Of a stretch of 64,000 nt of DNA, positions 45,301 through 56,012 are shown piece by piece; within the stretch, counting starts at the first letter, position 1, and each line of letters starts with the position of its first letter. The notes under the pieces were generated by a model. That model made no database searches. It had not been told where the DNA came from and saw only the letters and a list, made by a program, of their open reading frames with translations. A program made the position numbers and the translations under genes. Source of the stretch: Azolla caroliniana (lineage: Eukaryota > Polypodiophyta); NCBI GenBank assembly GCA_043228905.1, contig JBHGNT010000012.1, positions 5,952,001-6,016,000 of the forward strand. Direction: 5' to 3'.

Positions 45301-46639
45301 TTGTACATGCATATTCTTTCAACAAAAATAGTGAAGACTAGGACAATGACGAGAAGGACACCCATAAAGAAGACATTGGTGAAAGAGAAAGTGAAGACAC
45401 CAGTGAAGGAAAGAAAAAGGACACCTTTCAAAGAAAGCAAGAAGACACCCACAAGAGAAAGGGTGATGAACTCATCAACTCAGAGAAAGAAGATGTGCCA
45501 CTCCATCATTCGAGACACACCTCTCGGATGGCGTTATTTCCTTCTAGCACGACCTGGGGGTCAACACATCCCGATACAAGGCGAGGATTCCACATAAGTG
45601 GATTGAAGAAGGAATATGTGAACTTATTGAAGACGAGATATGAACATGTTTATGATACTAATCAAATTTGTAACAATGAGGTGGGTACTGTTTTTGCACG
45701 TGCATTTGCATGTGAAGTTCAGGGTGGCATTGACATACATTGGGAATATTTTAATCATCACCGATCAGAACATTATAAAGGGTCCTCTAGTACCAACACT
45801 GGCTTGAAGTCATCGGGAACCTCTGATGTGGATATTTCGGCTACAACACATGTCCACCAAGTTCAATCTGCAAAGCTACAGGCCACAATGACTGAAAAGC
45901 ATGAACAGATGATGGCCGGTTGCATGGCTTCTATGAGCTCAAGAATACAAGCACTACTTGTTGATTTGGAAGCAGTTAAATCAGCTGAGATACAGGCATA
46001 AAAGCAATTCTCTTCAATAAAGACTACATATGAATGGATTGCATCGACAATCCAAATTTCAGAAAGTGAGGTGTTGAAAGAGGAGTTGAAGAAAGAGTTG
46101 AACATTATGGGAACTCAATTAGGATCACAAATGAGAGACCTTGATACTTGCAGAAATGCACATTGCGAATTAGATAATAAGTTGTCAGCTAAAAAGTTGC
46201 ATTCCAAGAACCTTGCGTGCTTGATGCAAGATTTAAAACAAAAAATGTTTTGAAACTTTGTGTCCATCTATAATTGAGCACCCAAGTGGTATGGAAAGTA
46301 CCATCACTAGTATAGCTATATCACGGTATTGGTTTTAAAAGTTATTTATTTCTACTTTTGTGGTATAAATATCATATTAGCTAATATATTATAACTTGTG
46401 TTTGCAATCTGCCAGGTGTATATTTTGTGGCCTCTGATTCAAGCTTTAGGCTATGGATGTTGTGATTACACCGTGCTTGCACACATATCATGTGCTATGT
46501 GCTAAGTATCATTTTGAGAAAGAAAATACATGTATGGATTGTAAAACTACAGTTGCTGTTGAGTGGTACTATGCTTGGGGTTTAAAAGTACACCCGTACG
46601 GTATGTGGGTCTACTATTCTATTGTTTATATTATATGAT

Positions 46640-47740
46640 GTCAATTTACATTTGGATTAGAACTAGTGTACGCCACAATTCATACTTCAAATTTAGGAAA
46701 ACAATGGATTAGTACTAGTGTAGCTCCAACAACTAATATGCGGAACCCTATTTATGTGGGTTAGTATTGGTAGTACTCTTAATATATAATTGGTATGGGT
46801 AGTTGAACGGATATTTTCCAGAATTAGTACTATTTGAGTAATTTGGGAACAAGGTGTGACATTGTTCAGGATTGGTACTAGTTATGTAATTTGAGCACAA
46901 GGTATGTAGTACAATGTGAACGATTAGTACTAAACGTGTAATTTGGGAATTAGGAGTGTAGAACACATATCATGATTAGTACTACTTGTATGCAACATAC
47001 CACTTTAGTACTAAAGAAGGAAGTTGTTTAGATGTATTTGTTGGATAAGTTGTTCGTCCAATCTATATTACAACTTGCCTAGTACTAGTTTAGTACACAC
47101 TATAGTTGTAGTACACTATTGACTATTAGTACTATTTGTGTAATTTGGGAATTAGTTGTGTAGTACATTGTTCATGATTAGTACTAGTTATGTAATTTGG
47201 GAACAAGGTGTATAGTAAATTGCTGAAGATTAGTATAGTTTGTGTAATTTGGAAATGAGGTGTGTCAAACACATATCACGTTTAGTACTAATACTGTTGG
47301 TGTAATTAGTACTAGTTATGTAATTAGGCGTGTAGAACAAATGTCACGTTTAGTATTACTTGTGTGCAAAATACCACGTTAGTACTAAAGTCCAATCTAC
47401 ATTTGTTGGATTAGATATTAGTCCAATCTATATTACAACGTGCCTAGTACTAGTGTTAGTACACACTATACTTGTAGTACATTGTTGACGATTAGTACTA
47501 GTTGTGCAATTTGGGAATTGAGTAGTACATTGTTGACGATTAGTACTAGTTGTGTAATTTGGGAACTAAGCGAGTAGTACATTGTTCATGATTCGTACTA
47601 GTTGTGTAACTTGGGAACTAAGTGAGTAATACATTGTTCACGATTAGTACTAGATGTGTAATATGGGAACTAGGTGTAGCCTAAGGATTTAGTAATGCAG
47701 CTCTTGTGACCTACATTGTATTTTATATATCACGGTACTA
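46640..47740. repeat. E2 array 1 (TTAGTACTAG/A family), in the intron after the RING exon
   Basis: Tandem, imperfect units of GATTAGTACTAGTTGTGTAAT then TTGGGAACTAGGTGTGTAGT and ACATTGTTCA. Palindromic GTAC-centred motifs recur throughout. The position, between the RING exon and the acidic exons, matches array 1 of E1 although the sequence is unrelated. Confidence 0.88.
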
Positions 47741-48859
47741 ACGTTGAAGGTTTTTTTGTTTCTTACAATGAATGTTGTTGTAGTGTCAAGCAACTTCACG
47801 CTAGGGAAGGTAATGGAACAACTAGCCCCTGTGCCTAAACCCTCGGTATCTGCTGCACATTCCAAGGTTCAGGGACCATCATTACCAGTAACCTATGAGT
47901 TTTATGATGAAGATGAATGTATGAGAAGGGCCATTGGAGTAGTGGAACATATGCTTCTACAAACAAATTCCCCAAGCTCTGGTCAACATAAAAACAATCC
48001 AGGTAACACAAATTGAGTTAGCATATCTTAATTCTCATTTGTGTGTATGTTGAATGCCTAATGTCTTTAAAAAAGAGCCCACTAAGAAGAGGAATGTTGC
48101 AAGAAAGTTGTATGGAAAGGGCAAGAGAGGCAGAGTTGAATGCAATGGTGAGTCATATATGTTCTCACCTGTCCGGAGAGTTGTCAACCTAATGCATTGT
48201 CTAATACCATGTACTTGTGTTACTAGCTGATGACGAAATGATCTTTGGTGAGAGAGATACGAGTCCAAAACCTGATCATGAAGACGAATTTATCACACTC
48301 CTAGGTACACGTCAAAAACCCTCTAAGAAAACAATGATTTAGATCATAACAACCCTATTATAGTGGTGCTTTTGGTGCATTCTATAGATAGTATTATGAA
48401 ATCTTCTATTGATAATGAGCTCCAACCTGTTGAACACTTAGATGTTGTGGAGAAGATGACCGAGCCTACCACTTGCAATGGGTTGTCTATGGTTGTACAG
48501 TATGATGATGTAACAATAGGTAAAAATGTGGCTATTAACCCTATTTTCATTGTTGTTGGTATGTTTGCAAACTTTTGAGTATGTGAGTTGATACTAATAT
48601 TCTCTAGAATCCCATTATTTAGGTTTACAAGAGCAGTTTGATTCCCAACTGCAATCAAATGAATCGAGAACTATATGGAGCACAAGTGCAGAGTCAGATT
48701 CTAGGATGAACCTTTGCACGGAGGCAGACTGTAGGAGCACATCTTCCACACATGAGGACTGTGAAAAAAAGGAAGCATTCATATTTGAAGAGCAGCTGGC
48801 ATGTACAAACAACAATTTGACTAAAGAAGCCCATGAGGAGTGTGGAAAGAATATCGCTA

Positions 48860-49260
48860 GTAATGAAGAGGAGCCTGATTGTACTGAGAACGAGCATACT
48901 AGCATCACCCATGAGGACTAGGCAATAAAGACCACCCAAGAAGGGGAGCACGGTTGTGTTAAGAATAAGGTGATAACCACCGTACAAGAGGAGTTGACCA
49001 TGAGTACTGCCACAACCCACATACAAGAGTCTAATTGTACTAAGAACGAGTATACTAGCATCACCGATGATGATAGGGCAATAAAGACCACCCAAGAAGG
49101 AGAGCATAGTGGTCTTAAGAATGAGGTGATTATCACCAGTCAAGAGGAGTTCACCATGAGTACTACTATAGCCCACATACAAGAACCTAATTGTACTGAG
49201 AATGAGCATACTAGCAACAACATGAGTACTAAAACAACCCACATACAGGAGATGAGTGAT
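48860..49260 (+). repeat. Coding tandem repeat in the E2 accessory gene
   Basis: Two to three diverged copies of a ~150-bp unit encode CTENEHTSIT, AIKTTQEGEH and EELTMST..THIQE segments. Confidence 0.8.
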
Positions 49261-49504
49261 AATTTGACTATCAACAGCACCTTTGTGGATGTGTGTACAA
49301 GCATTGCAGTTGTAGAAAACAGTTGCTCTCTCAAGCTTGCCACTTGTACAAGGTGCCCGTACATCCATGCTTGTCTCTGATGTCTTTGATGATGAAGTTC
49401 CACTTAGTAAGCTGATACCTAAAGGCTTTAAGATAAAGAAGAATGTAAAATCACAAAAAACTGGCACCAATAACAAGTGCATTACAAGATCGGCGAAATT
49501 GTGA

Positions 49505-50142
49505 AATGGTGCCTAATTGTCTTTCGATTGTACTTGAACTATAGCTGAACTGTTAGTGATGTCTGAACTTGAACTATTTGGTATACCAAAATACTTTCTA
49601 AATTGCTAATGTGAAATGATGTACTGACTCCAGTTCACTCATCTAGTGTTGTTAACGTAATGTGAAATTCTATATTGCTAATTGTAGAGAATGAGAATGT
49701 ATTCTATTGTTAATTGTCATGCAGCCATGATTGTGTTGAACTACAACTGAATTGTTACCAACGTACTGTCTAAATTTCCCCTGTGAAATGCTGTGAAGAT
49801 CAGATCACTCATCTAGTGTTGTAGTGCACATAGTCAGAGTCGAATAGAGACTTAACACAATAGGGATTAGACTATTGGTATTGATAGTTGAATAACTTTG
49901 GGCCATATTGATGCTACTAAGTATTGAAGACTTCACACCCTAAACCATAGAAGCAAGCAACTCTATAATTACCATGAACACTTACAAAATAAGCTCAATA
50001 AATACTCTAAACACTTTAGAAGAAAGACGAAATATATTGATTCATTTATCAATCATCAAAATTAATATATCAATACATCAAATAGTGAACTACAAGCAGA
50101 TGTTTTTCAGTTGCCAACTACAATGTATTAATAGGGTAACTT
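49505..50142. other. Intergenic region between the converging E2 genes
   Basis: AT-rich, with duplicated segments around CTCATCTAGTGTTGTTAACG and GTGAAATGCTGTGAAGATC. Probably holds the 3' ends of both genes. No other feature seen. Confidence 0.4.
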
Positions 50143-50591
50143 TCATGCATTAAACAGAGAGACCTCCCCTAATATGTGATCAGGAACCTCTTGGGGGACC
50201 TTGTAGACAATGTTGTATCCCTTAACCTTGTGCTTTGCTTGAGTCGTATTGAACTTGATCGCAAGAATGACAACAGTGTAGATTATTGCGATGGGTGCAT
50301 CTTTTAGTAATGCATATGTGTTCTTGCACTGCGGCAACTTTGCATAATAGTTTCCATACACGACAGACTCACCAACGTTAAACATGTTGCCCTAGCCATC
50401 CCTCACCACTTCTTTCAATAATGTATTTCCTTGCTTGCACATCACAATGTAGTAGTCTTCTAAAGCTTCATTCTGAGGAGATTTGAGCAACGCAAAACTG
50501 CCAAGTCTTGATGTTGGTTGTAGTATACAATATCGTTTGAATGTGCATCCTCTTCAATATCATCTTGTCGTTCAGGCTCAAGCTTCTGCAG
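50143..50591 (-). pseudogene. E2 transposase, C-terminal domain
   Basis: The minus strand after the Copia-D insertion reads KLQKLEPERQDDIEEDAHSN and then a block with GNMFNVGESVVYGNYYAKL. This aligns with GNFVSAGTFYIEGIFYAKL of E1, but the Trp before GN is a stop (TAG near 50390). The end differs from E1. Confidence 0.7.
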
Positions 50592-50596
50592 CTTCC

Positions 50597-51243
50597 TGTT
50601 GGGATATCGGTCCCTCCGGATGGGATGTCCGGAGACGAATGACGGCAAGCCCGGTTACGGTTACGGAACCGGATGATGACCCGGCATGAAGCCGGATGAA
50701 GAAGACCCCGGTTACGGAGCCGGATGATGAAGACCCCGGTTACGGATGATGAATGTACCCGGAGCGAGATCCGGATGCGGGGACATATTTGTCAATATGT
50801 TTGCCAAGTGCCCTTGAGGCTATATTTGTAAATAGCCCGAAAGTCATATGTGTATAAATATGACTTAGGGCAAATAGTTTATGTTGTCGCTATTCATTTT
50901 TCCTGTTTTTCCACTCTAGAGGAGTGAAGAGAGAGCAGCCGTGAGAGAGAGAGAGAGATAGAGCGCGAGAGAGGAAGAGGACGACGCCTCTGTGTATTTC
51001 CGCCGCCTGTGGCGAGGATAGCGAGCTCAAGGTCGTCGCCTTGCAGCTCGCCATTGTATACCTTTCTGTGCATAGTGTTCGTTTGGAGTCTTGTACTCCC
51101 GTGGTTTTTCCCGTACAGGGTTTTCCACGATAAATCGTGTGTCCTCTCTAATCTTTGTATTTCCCATTTTCTGCTCCATTGATTCGTGATTACTCGGTTG
51201 TGGCCGAACTGGTGAAGGTTAATAGAAGGGTCGTTGCCCAACA
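50597..51243 (+). repeat. 5' LTR of Copia-D (647 bp)
   Basis: Contains two CCCCGGTTACGG-type repeats in U3, a GTATAAATATGAC TATA box near 50850 and a GAGA-rich stretch near 50945. Confidence 0.95.
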
Positions 51244-51246
51244 ATC

Positions 51247-51258
51247 TGGTATCAGAGC
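51247..51258 (+). promoter_or_regulatory. Primer-binding site of Copia-D
   Basis: TGGTATCAGAGC, complementary to the 3' end of plant initiator methionine tRNA, three bases after the LTR. Confidence 0.9.
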
Positions 51259-51273
51259 GAACTGCTGCAGAAA

Positions 51274-54200
51274 ATGGAAGGCGGCGGCAGCGGGCAGCCG
51301 GGGATGATGGTGCTGAATGCACAAAATTACGCCGACTGGAAGATCAAGATGGAGGACCTTCTGATTGTTCGGGACCTGTACGAACCGATTGACAGGTCGG
51401 AAATACCGAAAGGGGTACTTGAGTCGGAGTGGAAGCTCCTGAACCGGAAAGCCGTAGCGACGATCCGACAATATGTCGATGTAAGCGTCCTACAACATGT
51501 GGCGAACGACACCAACGCATATGAGATGTGGAAGAAGCTGTCGGGCCTCTACGAGAGGAAGAACGCGTTGAACCGGACCTCCCTGATGAGGAAGATAGTG
51601 AACCTCAAGTACCGGGACGGCGAGAGTATGGTCGAACACGTAAGCACGTTCATGGGATTCGTGAATCAGCTTGCGGCGATCAAGTTCCCGTTGGAGGATG
51701 CAATGCAAGCCATCATTCTGATGTGTACATTGCCGGATAGTTGGGAGAACTTGGTGGTGACCCTCAGCACCTCCTGCACCGAAGATAACTTGTCTCTACA
51801 AACAGTAAAGACAAGTATCTTGAACGAAGAAGCCCGTCGGAGAGATAAAGAACCGGCCTCCGACACGAAGGCGCTGCTTACCGAATCGGATCGGGGAAGA
51901 CAATGGAACCGGAGTCCGCAAAGACGGGAGAAGTCGGGGACCCGGTCGCAGTCAAGAGGAAGGCCCACATGCTTCCACTGTGGGAAGCCGGGGCACTTCC
52001 GAAAGAATTGTCGGCATTACCGTAAGGACAACGGAGCCGACGACACCGATTCGAAGAAGTCACCGGAGAGAAACGGTGCATACCGGGGAGCCACGGACCG
52101 GAGAGGTCCGGATCGGCGAGGGCAGGACCGGAAAGGAACGACGGCACTCGCGGCAAGTGAAGAAGAGATAATGCTCATTACCGAAGAGAGGGAGCTGAAC
52201 CTTGCCGGAGAAGAGATGACCTGGGTGGTCGATTCCGGAGCGTCGTTCCACCTGACCCCGGAGAAGAAATACTTCTCATCCTACACAGCCGGTGAGCATG
52301 GCTGTGTCCGGATGGGAAATGAAGGTACGTGCCGGATTGCCGGCATAGGAGACGTGTGGCTGATGACATCAACCGGATGTAAAATGCTGCTGAAGGATGT
52401 CCGACACGTTCCGGAGGTTCGACTGAATCTGATTTCGGCCGGGAGGCTAGACGATGAAGGCTACACAGGTAGCATCCGGAACGGTGTCATGAAGTTCAGC
52501 AAAGGGAGCCTGATAGTGGCTCGGGCCCGGAAGATCAACACACTGTACCTGATGAATTCCCGGCTATGTCCGGAGGAGCTGAATGTGGCAGCCGACACTG
52601 CCGGTGAGCTGTGGCACAAGAGACTGTGCCACATGAGTGAGAAGGGGATGAAGAGGCTTGCAGATGACAACCTCATTCCAGTGAAGCACGTGCACCTGGA
52701 GAAGTGCACCGATTGCCTGGCCGGTAAGCAGAACCGAACCTCCTTCCACTCAAGGCCACCGACGAGACGTAGCGCACCATTGGAGTTGGTGCACACTGAT
52801 GTGTGTCAGGTAGAAACGAAGTCACATGGCGGAGCCCAGTACTTCGTAACATTCATTGATGACCATAGCCGGAAGCTGTGGACGGCACCGCTGAAGACAA
52901 AGGACCAAGTGTTGTCCGTCTTCAAAGAACTCCACGCGAGAGTGGAAAGGGAATCCGGCAAGAAGCTGAAAGCGATACGAGCGGATAACGGAGGGGAATA
53001 CCGGGGGCAGTTTCAGGAGTACTGTCGCTCGAAGGGAATCCGACTCGAGTTTACTGTGCCGAAGACGCCGGAACTGAACGGGCTGGCCGAGAGGATGAAC
53101 CGGACCATAATGGAGAGGGTCCGGAGTATGCTGGCGCATGCGAAATTACCCAAGGGATTTTGGGCTGAGGCAATGTCGACTGCGACATATGTGATAAACA
53201 GATCACCCTCAGTACCTTTGGACGGAGACACGCCGCAGAAAGTGTGGACCGGTAAGGAAGTGTCCTACCGGCATCTGAAGGTGTTCGGGTGTCTCGCATA
53301 CGTGCATGTGGCAAAGGACCGGAGAGGAAAGCTAGATCCAAAGACCCGGCCATGCATATTCCTCGGTTACGGCGATGACGAGTTCGGCTACCGAGTATGG
53401 GACCCGGTCGACAAGAAGATATTCAGGAGTCGAGACATCATCTTCATGGAGAATAAGACACTCGCCGACTGGGAGTCGGAGAAGAAGATGAAGAGCTCCA
53501 AGTCGACCGGTGAGGATCAACTCTACGAGGAGCAGTCCCGACCGGCAAGGGGCCGGTTAGCACTCGAGGATCCGGCCGAAGACGGTGAAGAAACAGAACC
53601 GGCCGAAGAAGATGAAAACGATACCGGAACCGGCCCCGATCCCGAACTGGATTCGGATGAAGAAGAAGAATCGGAAGAACCGGTTACCGAAGCTCCTGAA
53701 CGGAGATACCCTCTAAGAGAGAGAAGGGCCCCCCGGAGATTTCCGGAACCAGAGCACGTGCTGCTAACCGACGAGGGGGAGCCGGAGAGCTTTGAAGAAG
53801 CGAAACATGACACCCAGAGCCGCAGGTGGTTGAGTGCCATGCAGGACGAGATGGATTCCCTGCATGAGAACCACACATATGAACTTGTGGAGTTGCCGAA
53901 AGGAAAGCGGGCACTTCGAAACAAGTGGGTGTTCAAGCTGAAACCGGGAGATGCCGGAAACCCCCCGAGATACAAAGCCAGGATCGTGGTGAAGGGGTTT
54001 CAGCAGAAGAAGGGCGTCGACTTCGATGAGATATTTGCCCCGGTAGTGAAGATGACCTCCATCCGGACGGTGCTAAGCATAGCGGCAAGCATGGACCTCG
54101 AGGTAGAACAGATGGACGTGAAGACGGCATTCCTTCACGGTGACCTCGAAGAAGAGATCTACATGCAGCAACCGGAAGGATTCGAGAAGAAAGGGAAGGA

Positions 54201-55350
54201 GCACCTGGTATGCCGGTTAAAGAAGAGCCTTTACGGACTGAAGCAGGCTCCCCGGCAATGGTACCGGAAGTTCGACTCCTTCATGACCGACGAAGGGTAC
54301 CTCAAAACGCAGTCCGACCACTGCGTGTTTGTGAAGAAGTTCGAAGGAGGAGACTTTCTAATACTCCTCCTGTATGTGGACGACATGTTGATCGTCGGAC
54401 GGGACCAGGCCAAGATACGGATGCTGAAGAAGGCTCTTCACCGAACCTTCTCAATGAAGGACCTGGGTCCGGCGAGGCAAATACTAGGGATGCACATCAT
54501 CCGAGACCGGAGCAAGAAGCAGTTGTGGCTGTCACAGGAGAAGTACGTGACAAAGGTGCTTAAACGGTTCAACATGTCGGAAGCAAGACCAGTCGGATCG
54601 ACCCTCCCGGCAAACTGCAAGCTGTCCAGCAAGCAAAGTCCCAAGACAAAGGCTGAAAAGGAGGATATGATGAAAGTGCCGTATGCCTCAGCCGTCGGGA
54701 GCTTGATGTACGCCATGGTGTGTACGAGACCGGACATCGGATATGCAGTCGGAGTGGTGAGCCGGTACATGAGCAATCCCGGCAAAGAACACTGGATCGC
54801 GGCCAAGTGGATACTCCGATACCTGAAGGGCACGGCGAACGTGTGCCTCCGATTCGGCTCCGGTAAGCCCGAACTCGACGGTTTCACCGATTCGGATATG
54901 TCGGCTGATGCAGATACCAGCCGGTCCACATCAGGGTATGTGATGACGTATGCAGGGGGAGCCGTTTCGTGGCAGTCAAGGCTGCAGAAGACGGTTGCGT
55001 TGTCAACCACGGAGGCGGAGTACATGGCGGCTGTTGAAGCCGGCAAGGAAATAATATGGATGAAGGACTTCATTAGAGAGCTCGGTATCCGGCAGGAGGA
55101 GTACCGACTCTACTGCGACAGTCAGAGTGCCATCCACCTTGCGAAGAACGCGGCCTACCATTCCCGGACGAAACACATCCAGCGTAGATACCATTGGATC
55201 CGGGAAAGGATAGAAGATAAGGAGTTCGTGCTGACAAAGATCCACACGGACGAGAACGGGTCAGATATGCTGACCAAAGTACTCACACCCGACAAGCTGG
55301 AAGCATGCCGGAGGAGGATCGGATTGGAGAGACATCCCATGCCGAAGTGA
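51274..55350 (+). CDS. Copia-D Gag-Pol polyprotein (1,358 aa)
   Basis: The first ATG after the primer site opens a single frame. Approximate order: Gag (1-225), CCHC knuckle CFHCGKPGHFRKNC (231-245), protease with WVVDSGASFHL (315-327), pre-integrase ELWHKRLCHMS (443-), integrase with LVHTDVC, AIRADNGGEY and NGLAERMN supplying the D, D and E residues (505-610), and a KVFGCLAYVHV segment. A variable acidic linker (745-830) precedes RT with KTAFLHGDLEEEIYM and LLYVDDMLIVG (850-1090) and RNase H with TDSDMSADADTSRSTSG, STTEAEYMAA and CDSQSAIHL (1200-1340). All catalytic residues appear intact. It functions in cytoplasmic particles and nuclear integration. Confidence 0.95.
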   Translation: MEGGGSGQPGMMVLNAQNYADWKIKMEDLLIVRDLYEPIDRSEIPKGVLESEWKLLNRKAVATIRQYVDVSVLQHVANDTNAYEMWKKLSGLYERKNALNRTSLMRKIVNLKYRDGESMVEHVSTFMGFVNQLAAIKFPLEDAMQAIILMCTLPDSWENLVVTLSTSCTEDNLSLQTVKTSILNEEARRRDKEPASDTKALLTESDRGRQWNRSPQRREKSGTRSQSRGRPTCFHCGKPGHFRKNCRHYRKDNGADDTDSKKSPERNGAYRGATDRRGPDRRGQDRKGTTALAASEEEIMLITEERELNLAGEEMTWVVDSGASFHLTPEKKYFSSYTAGEHGCVRMGNEGTCRIAGIGDVWLMTSTGCKMLLKDVRHVPEVRLNLISAGRLDDEGYTGSIRNGVMKFSKGSLIVARARKINTLYLMNSRLCPEELNVAADTAGELWHKRLCHMSEKGMKRLADDNLIPVKHVHLEKCTDCLAGKQNRTSFHSRPPTRRSAPLELVHTDVCQVETKSHGGAQYFVTFIDDHSRKLWTAPLKTKDQVLSVFKELHARVERESGKKLKAIRADNGGEYRGQFQEYCRSKGIRLEFTVPKTPELNGLAERMNRTIMERVRSMLAHAKLPKGFWAEAMSTATYVINRSPSVPLDGDTPQKVWTGKEVSYRHLKVFGCLAYVHVAKDRRGKLDPKTRPCIFLGYGDDEFGYRVWDPVDKKIFRSRDIIFMENKTLADWESEKKMKSSKSTGEDQLYEEQSRPARGRLALEDPAEDGEETEPAEEDENDTGTGPDPELDSDEEEESEEPVTEAPERRYPLRERRAPRRFPEPEHVLLTDEGEPESFEEAKHDTQSRRWLSAMQDEMDSLHENHTYELVELPKGKRALRNKWVFKLKPGDAGNPPRYKARIVVKGFQQKKGVDFDEIFAPVVKMTSIRTVLSIAASMDLEVEQMDVKTAFLHGDLEEEIYMQQPEGFEKKGKEHLVCRLKKSLYGLKQAPRQWYRKFDSFMTDEGYLKTQSDHCVFVKKFEGGDFLILLLYVDDMLIVGRDQAKIRMLKKALHRTFSMKDLGPARQILGMHIIRDRSKKQLWLSQEKYVTKVLKRFNMSEARPVGSTLPANCKLSSKQSPKTKAEKEDMMKVPYASAVGSLMYAMVCTRPDIGYAVGVVSRYMSNPGKEHWIAAKWILRYLKGTANVCLRFGSGKPELDGFTDSDMSADADTSRSTSGYVMTYAGGAVSWQSRLQKTVALSTTEAEYMAAVEAGKEIIWMKDFIRELGIRQEEYRLYCDSQSAIHLAKNAAYHSRTKHIQRRYHWIRERIEDKEFVLTKIHTDENGSDMLTKVLTPDKLEACRRRIGLERHPMPK

Positions 55351-55360
55351 AGGGGGAGTT
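55351..55360 (+). promoter_or_regulatory. Polypurine tract of Copia-D
   Basis: AGGGGGAGTT immediately before the 3' LTR, right after the polyprotein stop. Confidence 0.85.
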
Positions 55361-56007
55361 TGTTGGGATATCGGTCCCTCCGGATGGGATGTCCGGAGAC
55401 GAATGACGGCAAGCCCGGTTACGGTTACGGAACCGGATGATGACCCGGCATGAAGCCGGATGAAGAAGACCCCGGTTACGGAGCCGGATGATGAAGACCC
55501 CGGTTACGGATGATGAATGTACCCGGAGCGAGATCCGGATGCGGGGACATATTTGTCAATATGTTTGCCAAGTGCCCTTGAGGCTATATTTGTAAATAGC
55601 CCGAAAGTCATATGTGTATAAATATGACTTAGGGCAAATAGTTTATGTTGTCGCTATTCATTTTTCCTGTTTTTCCTCTCTAGAGGAGTGAAGAGAGAGC
55701 AGCCGTGAGAGAGAGAGAGAGATAGAGCGCGAGAGAGGAAGAGGACGACGCCTCTGTGTATTTCCGCCGCCTGTGGCGAGGATAGCGAGCTCAAGGTCGT
55801 CGCCTTGCAGCTCGCCATTGTATACCTTTCTGTGCATAGTGTTCGTTTGGAGTCTTGTACTCCCGTGGTTTTTCCCGTACAGGGTTTTCCACGATAAATC
55901 GTGTGTCCTCTCTAATCTTTGTATTTCCCATTTTCTGCTCCATTGATTCGTGATTACTCGGTTGTGGCCGAACTGGTGAAGGTTAATAGAAGGGTCGTTG
56001 CCCAACA
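55361..56007 (+). repeat. 3' LTR of Copia-D (647 bp)
   Basis: Same length as, and almost identical to, the 5' LTR; followed by the CTTCC duplication. Confidence 0.95.
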
Positions 56008-56012
56008 CTTCC

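Larger units (their letters stand above)
45301..49504 (+). pseudogene. E2 accessory gene, RING-like protein with acidic C-terminal part (decayed)
   Basis: A basic segment with repeated RTPxKExK motifs (45340-45480) is followed by FHISGLKKEYVNLLKTRYEH and VGTVFARAFACEV, the counterpart of SVSFARAFAYEY in E1. Then come a coiled coil (45860-46250) and a RING-like finger with CIFCG, PCLHTYHVLC and CMDC (46410-46560), here broken by stops between the first two motifs. After the array intron, acidic exons (47770-48020, 48700-49500) end in NNKCITRSAKL, resembling the basic end of the E1 protein. Stops at 45999, 46434 and 48919 suggest decay. Confidence 0.6.
50597..56007 (+). mobile_element. Copia-D: complete, intact, young Copia retrotransposon
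   Basis: LTRs of 647 bp each (50597-51243 and 55361-56007) start TGTTGGGATA and end GCCCAACA; I saw only one difference (ACTCTAGAGG versus TCTCTAGAGG). The target duplication CTTCC is perfect (50592-50596 and 56008-56012). A canonical primer site, one uninterrupted 1,358-codon polyprotein and a polypurine tract complete it. It inserted into the transposase gene of E2 and is probably capable of autonomous movement. Confidence 0.95.
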
